Source of the DNA: Acorus gramineus | Taxonomy: Eukaryota; Streptophyta; Magnoliopsida; Acorales; Acoraceae | Direction: 5' to 3' | DNA length: 64,000 bases | Assembly: GCA_030737835.1 (NCBI GenBank) | Contig: CM060854.1 | Coordinates: 12,286,311 to 12,350,310 of the forward strand | In this document: positions 47,846 to 58,267 of the stretch, piece after piece | Layout: the number at the start of each line of letters is the position of its first letter | Position numbering within the stretch: the first letter of the stretch is position 1 | The notes under the pieces: model-generated | Database searches by the model: none | The model's input: only the letters and a program-made list of their open reading frames with translations | What the model was told of the DNA's origin: nothing | Translations under genes and position numbers: made by a program

Positions 47846-48404
47846 TAGGGGTGCAACTCGGGCGGGTTGGATCTGGTTCGGGTCGGGTTCAGCTTTAACC
47901 CGCATTGCATAGAGCCCAACCCGAACTTGAACCCAAACCCGGCCTCAACTCGAAGCGTTCAACCCGACCCCGACCTCAACCCGCGGGTTCGGGTCGGGTT
48001 CGGGTTGAATTCGGGCTCGGGTTGGGCTCGGGTCGGGTTCGGGTTTAATACTTAAAAGATCATAAAAATTATTTAATAAACAACACAATAAACTCTAATA
48101 AATTAAATGTATATTCACAAAAAAAAAACGTACAAAATCCAAATAGTTTATAAATACATATTCTAAATTTTAATTAAGCTAAACATAACTTCATCGCTTT
48201 TCAACAAAAATATAAAAAAAACATTTACCAATTCGGGTTCGGATTGAGCCCGCATAACCCGACCCCCCAACCCAAACCCGACCCGAATTGGGTTCGGGTT
48301 AGTTCGGGTTCGGGTTAGGTTGAACCCAGTAGAGAAAAACCTCAACCCAAACCCGTCCATGAACCGGGTTGGGTCGGGTTCAACCAGCCCAAGTTGCACC
48401 CCTA
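47846..48404. mobile_element. Non-autonomous hAT element, TAGGGGTGCAACT ends
   Basis: Terminal inverted repeats TAGGGGTGCAACTCGGGCGG on the left and the inverse CCCAAGTTGCACCCCTA on the right. Flanked by a perfect 8-bp duplication GTCTTGAA (47838-47845 and 48405-48412). Subterminal regions are packed with GGTTCGGGT and ACCCGAACC. The centre is AT-rich and non-coding. The terminal repeat differs from that of the 42650 family, but the internal composition is alike. Confidence 0.9.
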
Positions 48405-48412
48405 GTCTTGAA

Positions 48413-48879
48413 TATGAAATCTCTTATAAAATATATATTCCGTTATTTCGTCAAATAATTATTGTCTTGATTTTAACCATAGTTTGCTAAAAATAACCCA
48501 ATAGAAGACATAGATTCGAGTTTCAGAATTTAACTATAAAAAAACATTCTGATAAAAAAAAATTTGAACATTTACAGGGGTTAATCGAAATTTCATAAAC
48601 TTTGATGGGATTTATATCAATTTTTATAATTTTAAAACTACAGATTTCGACTGTGACAAATAAAGATGTGATGCATGTGGAATACTTAATTAACTGTACA
48701 TAACAGACTATACGTGCACGTCGTTCACGAAGAATCCGAATTGTTAAATTTAAACAAATATTTTATTATTGTGTTTCTTAGTTTCCACCCCCTAAAATTA
48801 GTGAATTATTGAAAATCTCATGTACAAAATGAATTTATTATTAACTTCTTATAAAGTTATTGCATCTTATTAAAATAAA
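48413..48879. other. Intergenic, no gene seen
   Basis: AT-rich non-coding DNA between a hAT element and the MULE. No feature is supported. Confidence 0.5.
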
Positions 48880-48975
48880 GGGTAATTAGCACTTTTAACC
48901 CCCGAAAATTGAAAATTTATAAAAATAGCCCCTCCACCCGAATATTTGCAAAAACTAGCCCCGCAGGTATTTTAC

Positions 48976-49096
48976 ACTGGAGACGGATTATATAAATGGT
49001 ATGGATTTACACTGGAGACGGGTTATATATAACCCGTCTCCTGGAGACGGATTGTATATAACCCGTCTCCTGGAGACGGATTATATAATCCGTCTC
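48976..49096. repeat. Subterminal palindrome cluster of the MULE
   Basis: Just inside the left terminal repeat, the motif GGAGACGGxTTATATA and its inverse occur repeatedly. They form perfect palindromes at 49015-49040 (26 bp, core GGGTTATATATAACCC) and 49073-49096 (24 bp, core GGATTATATAATCC), plus an imperfect one at 49043-49070. This could be a transposase-binding array or a hairpin-forming terminator for the leftward PMD gene; that role is a guess. Confidence 0.7.
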
Positions 49097-49304
49097 AGTT
49101 GTATACAACTTTGGCTATCTCACCTGTATAAAAATTCCTGCTTGAACATGCATAAATATAATAAGAATGCATTGATATTTACATAAATCCATTGTAATCA
49201 CTTGACTCCTGTTTCTAAACACCAATGAAAATACACAAATACAATACACAGAAATGAAAATGCATGAATATAATAAAAGTGTTTTACATCCAACAGAAAT
49301 ACAA

Positions 49305-51530
49305 TCATCCAAATATTCTCAGAAGTCCTTTCTTTTTGGCTTTTCTCGGAGCAGGAGGTGCTGATGAAGAGGGTACGTCAGTTGCTGTGGATGGCGGCAC
49401 ACCTGATTGTGGTGGAGTGGTAAATTGTTCGCCCGATCCCCGACTGGCAGTAGTAGAAGTACACCAAACCCTGCGTGGTCCACGAGTATATGTCTGGAGT
49501 GTCATCTGTGGAGCTCGATCAGGAGCTGGGGCTGGTTGTTGTGGTTGCTCATCGATCTCTGCATCGAGTCGTACATCATTGAAGAACTCGTCAATGGTGA
49601 ATTCCGTGTGAGCGAAACTATCATCTACCACATCCTGAGAATCATCAGCATCTGTAGATGCACTGGGGGTACTCGAAGGTTGTCCCATGTCTCCCATCAT
49701 CGCATCTGCATAGTCCCGTGCCACAGCAACTATACGATCCCACTCACCGCAGTTGGGGTATAAGACCAACCCCCTTGCAAGCACCTCGGTAATGTTCTGT
49801 GTAACTCCCCCCTGTTAACAAAAGTTTCAATATGATAAGTATATAAAATCATTTATCACTATCTAAAAATGTAACACGCGTTTAAAATTCTTACCGAATT
49901 TGGTGCGACATAGCCTGGATGGTACTGTGGGGGTGGTGGAGGTGTGATATGTCTGACTGTTCTCTCCCAGTACCACTCCATATATCTCCTCGAACTCCGG
50001 GTATCAGGAAATTGGTGGATGTGATCCAATCGTTGGTCCCAACGCTCGATATAAGACTGGTGGAAAACTATCCAATTCACATCCTGTCTACCTCGTCGGT
50101 TTACCCGGTCGATGGCCTCTACATCAGATGGAATGTCCTGATGCCATCCAAATTGACGTGCGACTCGATCTGGCACGTGCATCTCCACAATATCAAAGCA
50201 AATGAGTGGGACCCTAGCCGTCCACAACTCCATATGATCCATACATGCAGGTGGTAGTGTCTCATATGTCCCAGGATAAGGCTGCCATATAACCTACCAA
50301 AAACCAAATATATAATTAGTATGACAATTAACATAGAATATATCATTTGTGAAATATATGGCTAATTGTATAGTCACCTGCGACTGAAGCTGATAGTCCA
50401 GTTGTGCTCTATAGTATATCAGAACACGCGAATTTTCATCAAACCTCTGAGTCACCTTCCACCTGAAATATCGAATTTAATGATATATGATCTTCTATGA
50501 ATTGACAAAAGAAGATGAAAATATTGACATTACCTTGCTCCCAAAGGTCGATCTCCAAGAATAAAATCCGGATCATGCAATGACGGTCGTCCCACATGTA
50601 ATCTCTCCCACGACCATAGCTGCATTGGAACAAAATCTTTAGTAACACAGAAAAAAAAAAACAAATTTAGTATGTATGGATGAAAATTGGGGTTTGCATA
50701 TTACCTGTAGCAAAGAATAAAAACCATGAGATCCTGCCGACATCCTCTCTCCAAGCACACTACCTCTGTACAATGCTCTATATAAGTGGGCCAACGCAGC
50801 TGCACCCCATGAATATCGACCAGCATCCTCAAAATCTCTGAATAAATGAAGGTAGCACGCATGTATCTTATTTCCTGTGCCATCGGCGAAGATTGTTGAT
50901 CCAAGCACAAATAAGATATATGCACGTGCATACTGCTGGAGGATATCGTCGTCCAATTCAACATCTGGTACGATGCTGAAGGTTTCTTTAAGCCAAGAAA
51001 AATTCTTCCACCCTTGATCTTATCTGCAGGGGGGCCAACACCTAACAGCTCCTCACAGACGCTGGCCCAATCATCGTGGTCTGTGATACCAGTCACGGGC
51101 TTGCCATCAATGGGTAGTCCAGTCAGAATAGCAACGTCCTGAAGTGTAATTGTCATCTCGCCCTGTCGCAGATGAAATGTGTTGGTCTCTGGTCTCCATC
51201 TCTCAGTCAGTGCTTGTAGAAGTCGATGATCTGATCTGGTATATCCCATCTCTGTCAAATAATACAACCCGATGCCCTCACGTATGGCTCGATGCGTGGA
51301 TCCATGACCCAGTGACGCAATGCCACCATGTGGATCGTAAACTTGGAGGAGTCGGTCTGTTTAAGGAAATTATATATTCAAGTAAGAAAAAAATCATATA
51401 TGAAGAATAACATTAGAGAAAAACACATCATTTGTCATACCTTGCCCTGGAATCCATGATGAGACCTATGAGATCCCTGAAAATACAGCAAATCATCCAC
51501 GACGGGTCCATGCCACTCACGGATGTCCAT
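49305..51530 (-). pseudogene. Plant mobile domain (PMD, MAIN-like) gene of the MULE, frameshifted
   Basis: Six minus-strand exons: 51441-51530, 50705-51356, 50534-50619, 50378-50462, 49895-50293, 49305-49811. Conserved PMD blocks are clear: DPRIEPYVRASG / LYYLTEMGY, LTERWRPETNTFHLRQGEMT, VAILTGLPIDGKPVTG, YARAYILFVLGSTIFADGTG, GRYSWGAAALAHLYRAL and LWSWERLHVGRPSLHDPDF. The tail is Pro/Ser/Asp-rich and ends KAKKKGLLRIFG. Two single-base deletions break exon 2, near 51268-51270 (RASG to LYYL) and in the A5 run at 50998-51002 (GGRI to SWLKETFS). Adding one base at each makes exon 2 a multiple of three and joins all exons in phase (606 aa), which supports the model. PMD proteins such as MAIN/MAIL1 act in silencing and genome stability, and many PMD genes ride on plant transposons. 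The start codon is tentative. Confidence 0.8.
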
Positions 51531-51607
51531 CACCTGTAATTTGAACACAAGTTAATATCTACTCAAACAATTGAACATTCATCATCATATCACAATCATA
51601 TTTAACA

Positions 51608-54214
51608 TCAATTACCAGCATTTGTATTTCTACGTGGACATTTATTTTTTCTATGGCCTTTCTCATGACATATTGAACATGTATATCTCAGACTTGGATC
51701 CCTGGAGTCCATATGCATACGTCGGCGAGTTGATACAGGGCGCCCCGCTTGTCTCCTAACATTTGGTGGGATGAAGATGGGATCGTTTTCCGTAGGAATC
51801 GGCCAACGACTTTTATCATCAACGGAGTGGAATCGGGGTTCATAAGTGTGTCTATATGACTCTGAGGAAAGCCAATGTGACACATATCTCCCAGGACTAA
51901 TACGAGCATACCCACAGGCCGCTATGACATGTGCACATGGATAGTGAAACAACTTCGGAACATGACATTGACATTCTGCATTGTCAGGATATAGGAAAAC
52001 AATGTACATAACCGCATTCTTGTCTTGGACATTGAATTCTGATCTATCAAGCCTTCTTACTAACATCGCCCTTGCATCATGTGCAGTTCTCTCCAAATGT
52101 TGCTGCATAGATGGCACATGTTCACCTGACATGCTCTCGGCCGATTCACGCCTTGTATAAAAATACTCTGACACTCGTATGAATGTCTGTTGTAATATGG
52201 CAGTGATTGGCAACCCTCTTACACCTTTCAAGACACTGTTCATGCTTTCAGCTCTATTGGTGGTCATCGTGCCATGACGACGGCCATCGTCATAACAAAG
52301 GGCCCATGTTTGTGGAGGGACTTGATCAAGCCATGTGCGAGCTTGTGAGGAGGCAGTAAGAATCTTTCGCATTTCATCAGCAAATTGATTTGGACATTTC
52401 AAGGTGGCAGCCCTCCACACCTGGTCACTCAACTCCTTTGATTTTACATGTTTTTTGAAGTTGTCTATCATGTGTCTCATACAGAAACGATGGTGCCATG
52501 TTACATTGCTTGATTCCTCAATATCCTTCATGCCTGCTATGATGCCCAAGTGCCGATCAGATATGACACACAAATTGTTTATACCACTAACAGAAAAGAA
52601 CAAGTTCCAAAGGAAGAAGGTCCAACTGCTTCTGTTCTCAGATTCAACTATAGCAAAGGCTATCGGAAGCAAACCATTTTCTGCATCGCAAGCAGTGGCT
52701 ATCAGGAGAGTTCCTTTATACTTTCCATACAGATGTGTTCCATCGATGCAAACCAATGGACGACAATGTTTGAAAGCCTCTAAGGCTGGACCGAATGCCC
52801 AAAAAACACGTTCAAACTGTCGGATCGGTCTGCCCATGTTATTCTCTTGTATGACAGGGCCTTCGAAGAACACAGTTGTTCCTGGATTAGACCTCCTCAA
52901 GGCATCAACATATAGAGGCAACTCAGCATATGATTCCTCCCAATTTCCAAATATCCTCTCCATAGCCTTCCATTTGGCACGGTTTGCCTTTGAATATGAA
53001 ATTGTGTAGTGATGATCAGCACGTATCCTGTCCATTATCTCAGTAGCACTGATTCTCAAATTATGACGAATCGTTGGCATAATCAGCTGTGAGATATAAT
53101 CAGAACTAAATTGTCTGTGATTTGAACTGAGAAGAGGATCAAGCATGTATGAGGAACTCTCAGAGTGGAAATCTTGAACATTTCTGAACCACCGACCCTC
53201 CTCGCATATAATCTCCAATTACATTCATCATTTATGCACTTAACGGCGTATTTTTCTGCATTTGATTTCACCACATGACATTGTGCGCATTTCTTTATGC
53301 TCCAGGTTCGGACAGCATTAATGAGTGACTTCTTATTCGCGAAAAGCTGACCAACCTCAAGTTCATTACACGAAGAAGATCCGATTTCATAAATGCATGG
53401 ATGGACATTTTCAGCCACCGCCTGCTCCATAAGCTCACGTGTAGGAAACATTTGAGGAACACCATATTCACTGATGGCAGTTCTCCTCACATCATGGTCC
53501 TCCTCACTATCAGGTTCCTCTGCTTCTTCTTCTTCTTCGGATCTTCTTCATAATCATCCTCTTCTTCTTCTTCCCCTTCTTGATCTTCTTCTTCTCCCCA
53601 ATCTTGATCTTCTTCTTCTCCCCCTTCTTGATCTTCTTCTCCTTCATTGTTCACTTCAATTCCTTCACGAATATCGTCCCAACCCATGTCATGAAATGGG
53701 GACCTATAAATGCAAACACAATATACTTACATATATGAATACACCCACCAAAAACATCCTATAAATTCACAATACTTACAAATGTGGTATATTCACACTC
53801 CCATAGGCATTGGTCGGTGTTGCATCAATCATATTCTCTTGGGTGCACGGAACAAACGACGACGATGAAGGTTGATATGGTTCACGAACAATGGAAGGAT
53901 ATGAATCTTCTGCATCATAATTCATCGCGCCACGGCCTCTTTGTATGATCTCTTCCTTCTCTAACCATATTTGAATGATATGCGCGTGCTTTGGGTACAT
54001 CATTATCATAACTTTCACCCCCATATCATCTTCGAGAGGGGCACCCAAACACTTTCCGTCGTGAGTTGGATGCACAGCAGTCATGGACAATTTGTAAAGA
54101 CTTGGATCGGTATCATTTGGAGTAAATCGACATAAGAGATCTTCTTATTTATGATGGTGGTTTTCATGGTACCACCTTCATAAAATGAACTATCTTCGCG
54201 TTAAAAGAGTACAT
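51608..54214 (-). pseudogene. MuDR-type MULE transposase, frameshifted
   Basis: Two minus-strand exons, 53780-54214 and 51608-53703 (GT-AG, phase 2). N-terminal part: NAKIVH.., TTIINKKIS, DPSLYKLSMTAVHPTH. Then an acidic Glu/Asp tract, the MuDR DNA-binding domain (ELEVGQLFANKKSLINAVRT ... VKSNAEKYAVKCINDECNWR), the transposase core (VCIDGTHLYGKYKGTLLIAT, CVISDRHLGII, FCMRHMIDNFKKH, NRAESMNSVLKGV), a SWIM zinc finger (CQCHVPKLFHYPCAH) and a C-terminal zinc knuckle (CSICHEKGHRKNKCP). Four single-base deletions break the frame: in an A4 run at 54182-54185, near 54116, near 53540 and near 53140. With two bases added per exon the lengths fit exactly (844 aa). The catalytic half (51608-53140) is open without a stop. 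It does the cutting and joining of the element's terminal repeats. Confidence 0.9.
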
Positions 54215-54869
54215 TAACGGGACATCGGATTTTTTTACCATCTAAACCATAAATTATTCAACTTAGTAAATATATTTCTAAATTCATAATAATAAAATCC
54301 ATCCAACACATACACATTAAACACAAAAAACATTCATGCAACACATACAAAGCATATTTCCTAAAAATAGCCTTTAATTTTTTTAAAATGTTTACTAAGA
54401 GGCCATTGAATTATTTCCTAAGGCCATACAATTTTTAAAAAAAATTTCAAATTTTTTTAAGATTTAAAAGTTTATTTTGACAAATAAGACATTTTAAAAT
54501 AATCAAAACCCTAAAAAAATTCGCATTTCACTTAACAAAACATCATACAATCAACATTCCAATAATAAATAAATTCAACATTCAACATTTAGGATTTTTT
54601 ATAAAAACCCTAATTTATTCAATAAAATCAAAACAATTGACAAATAAATAATAAAATTCAAGAACATTTAGGGTTTTGATGTTTACCTTCGGATTCAAAC
54701 TTGTTTTTGATGATTTTTCGGGGTTGGTAACGGGTGGGTGGGTGAAAGAGGGAGAAAAGAGGTTCTCCAGTGTAAAATGTTTTCGGGGCTAGTTTTTGCA
54801 AATATTCGGGTGGGGGGGCTATTTTTGTAAATATTGAATTTTCAGGGGCTAAAAGTGCTAAATAAACCC

Positions 54870-56205
54870 AGTGTTTACTTTCTACCCCTTCAAAATAAAT
54901 AAATTATTTAAAAACCTTCCAAATACACATTATTATCTTAGGACCCTTCAAATGCAGATTGTCTTCATAAAAATCACACATTTAATCTATTGCAAAAACT
55001 GTTTATATTAATTTCGTATCAATCACTTTTTAATGATTTCTATAAAAGAAAATATAACTTAACTTTTCGCAAAATAACTACAATTTGTAGGGATCTTAAA
55101 ATAATATTATTTTTTTTAGAGGGGTTTTTAATAAATTACTTATTTAGGAGAGACAGAAAATAAATAACCTGAAATGATCAGGTTTTTTAATAAGACGTAA
55201 TAAGTTTATAATGGATTAATAATCAACTTAATTTTCGAAGAGGGTTTTTTGATAATATATTTGTTTTTCGGGGATGAAACTAAATAACTGTTTTTTTTTT
55301 TTTTTTTTTTTGGATAATTAAGGTTGACTAGAATTTTTATTTTATTTTTTCTATATATAGTTGTGTGGTTCACACACTTGCACAGTTCAGACTTCAAGAC
55401 GGCCTGTCATGACTATGAACTCTTTAGGGTTCAAGACGGCCTGTCATTACATAGTTTAATCAAAATCATTTACTTTCAATTAATAATACTCAAAATCAAA
55501 ATCATAGTCAGAGACGTCAAGGCAGTCATGTCATTACATAGTTGTCTTTCTTATTTATACGAAATGATAGTCCATTTTATATCTAGAAAATTAGTTACAA
55601 CTTATCCGAAGCGGATAGGAGAGGAAGGGGAATACAAAACAGAGGGAGGAAAGAAGAACAAAACGACAAAAGGAAAAGCTTGTGTATGGATTTCCCGGTT
55701 TAATTTTTTTGGAGTACGGATTTCCCGGTATTGATGCAATATTGTATTAAGGGTTAAATAGAAAAATAAAAGAATACAAAATATCATATAAATTTATGTG
55801 GTTTGATAAAATTTGTTTATATTCACATAAAAAAGTAGAAAATGATATAATATAGTCAGATTAAAAAATCTCTCAATATCTTTCTTCTCAGCACTATCAC
55901 TTTTTCTCAAAGAGCCTCATACACTACTACAAAAAAATAAAATCAAATGAGAGAAAATTATGAAAATACTCTTACAAAAATTTAAGACAATCATATAACA
56001 CTTCCACAGAAAATGAGGAAAGATCACAAAAATATGACATGATCCTAGGCATTCACGAACATTCCCTTTATATATATTATAAAATGCAAGACATTTCACA
56101 ATAGATACAGTTGTTGATTTTCTTCTAGTTTTAAAAATTAGTTCATGCTTTAAACACTCTGATGTTCAATTCAACAGAGTGATCAATCTAAAGAAAACGA
56201 ATAGC

Positions 56206-56239
<34 letters not shown>

Positions 56240-56862
56240 TTCGTCATTCTTTCTTTGAATTGGAGGTGGGTTGATTATTATCACTGTTTGTAGCTCGGGC
56301 GAACTTGCGTTTCAATGGGGATGTCTCCTATACATTCATGAGAGGAGGACGCTCGGGAAGTGTATGAGACCGTAATTAGAATATGCCTTCGGTATTCATG
56401 CCGTGCCAAATCGAAATACTAAAATCCAAACAGATAAAAATCGAAACACGTGGCATGCATGTTTAAGTCATGTATAGTTAGGCCTGCCAAAAATTATTAG
56501 TATTATTCATGTAGCTATACACATTAGGGAATAATCACATGGTGACGTGAAGGAAAGAGAGACACAATCTTCATCATGTGTGTGTTTTCTATTCACATAT
56601 ACCTTACAATGTGAAGTATCTATGCAACTACCCACAAAAGGCTACAGCTAAGCTAATTCAAATTCACTCTTTCCAAACTCTTGATCATTAGTCAATGGGC
56701 TTCTAAAAAAAATCATACTCAAAACTTGAAAGTATGTTCCTCTATAAAAATGAAATGTGTGTCCTTAATAAGTCGACAATGTTTGCTGTCAACCCCTTCA
56801 AATCAGTATGTTAGAAAAATGCACCTTTATGTTACAAGATGTACACCTTTAAAAAAAAAAAT
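54870..56862. other. Intergenic, AT-rich, no gene seen
   Basis: Contains a T22-like run near 55290-55311, two copies of CAAGACGGCCTGTCATxAC (55397 and 55432), and an (AG)n run at 56218-56239. No exon is recognised; the frame at 55324-55734 has no motif. Confidence 0.45.
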
Positions 56863-57958
56863 GGAGGAATTGTTCAAATACCCCTAGATTTAGGGTCCAA
56901 TTTTTTTTTTACCCCTGAACTTTTTTTTATTTTTTATTTACCCCTGAAATCTGGTTTTTTTTTTTTTTTTGCCCCTAGACCTGTGCCACCTCATTTTTTA
57001 TACCTAAACCACCCTCATCTGTAAATTAATATTACATTTCTGTAATTGGTCGTTACATTTCTGTAATCAATTATTACATTTTTGTAATTTATATGTCCTT
57101 AGCTTAGTTCTATGTATGATATTACATATTTGTTGTGTAAATTACAGTTTTTGTAATTTCTGTTGTAATTGTTAAAAGAATAATAAAAGAAATTACATTT
57201 GTATTATGTAAATAGTAGATTATGTCATTGGGCATCACATTAATAGTTTTTGTTGTAGTTGTTATGTAAATGTTAATTTTAATAATTGTTAAGTACATGA
57301 ATCAAAAAGTAATTTTATTAAAATATTACTATTGTTCATAAATTTTCAGTTCAAATTGATGTTATTACTAATTTTGTTCATATTACTAAATAAAAATTTA
57401 TTTAAGTGTTTGATTGTTGTATTTTTTATATAGCTTAAAAAATCTCATTCTTCGTTATGAAGTACATTGAATGTTTAGTTCAATAATCTTGTTTCATTTT
57501 ACCCAAGAGGAAATGAAGAGGAATAAGGGAGAGATAACAATTAATCATTAAGATTTGAAGAAAACGTCGTAATTCAAACAATTGATATATCTATTTTAAT
57601 GAAACTTTGAGATTGTATCTATAACAATTTTGTGTACAATAAATGCATTTACATATGATAATGTAATGACATTGAGAATGTATATATAACCATTTTATGT
57701 ATAAACATCTTTGCGTACTTTAATATTTTTGTAGATAACTATTAAATATCTGTAACTATGTGTATAATTTCTGTATGTATCACATTATATTTTTGTATTT
57801 TTGTAACTCTTCTGAAAGGGATAGTTAAGGTATTATAAAAATTCAGAGGCAAAAAAAAAATAAGACCAGATTTCAGGAGTAAATAAAAAATACCAAAACA
57901 TCCAAAAATAAAAAAAAAATTTGACCTTTAGTCAAGGGATATTTGGATAATTCCCCCC
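56863..57958. mobile_element. Non-autonomous long-TIR DNA element
   Basis: About 110 bp at the left (GGAGGAATTGTTCAAATACC, TAGGGTCCAATTTTTTTTTT, TTTATTTACCCCTGAAATCT) recurs inverted at the right (AGATTTCAGGAGTAAATAAA, AAATTTGACCTTTAGTCAAG, ATTTGGATAATTCCCCCC). It is flanked on both sides by AAAAAAAT (56855-56862 and 57959-57966), a low-complexity but exact 8-bp match. The interior is TTACATTTxTGTAAT-rich with no ORF. It looks like a MULE-type non-autonomous element with TIRs like those at 48880. Confidence 0.65.
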
Positions 57959-58267
57959 AAAAAAATCTCATGCAACCGATTAGGAGGGAAGATTAGTTTG
58001 GTTTCAATTGCAAAACATTTTGAAAAAAATTAAATGTTAGAGACAATCTACAACAATCATTTTTACTCTGCCAACATGTTTTTTATTTTGCATCCGAAAG
58101 CCGAAAGATAAATTAATCACACACTCGAATTAATTGAGAGAATGCATAACTTTTTATATTTTTTTAATATATAATATAATCAATGAGAGAAAGTATATAT
58201 TTAGATTAGGACAAACTCCAATAATGACCGGGTATATCAACATCCATTTTGAAACTGTTTAGTGAAA

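Larger units (their letters stand above)
48880..54869 (-). mobile_element. Two-gene Mutator-like element (MULE) with PMD gene
   Basis: A 5,990-bp element bounded by terminal inverted repeats of about 105 bp (48880-48983 and 54764-54869). Both ends, read inward, give GGGT..ATTxAGCACTTTTA, then AAAAATAGCCCC, CACCCGAATATTTGCAAAAA and TTTTACACTGGAGA. It encodes, on the minus strand, a MuDR-type transposase (51608-54214) followed by a plant-mobile-domain protein (49305-51530). Both frames are broken by single-base losses, so this copy is probably not self-sufficient. No matching 9-bp flanking duplication is visible. The right end is promoter-proximal for the transposase. Palindromes occupy the left subterminal region. 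Confidence 0.85.

Noticed and set aside
53474-53764. Leu-rich frame on the plus strand
   Set aside because: It is the complement of the acidic Glu/Asp tract of the MULE transposase.
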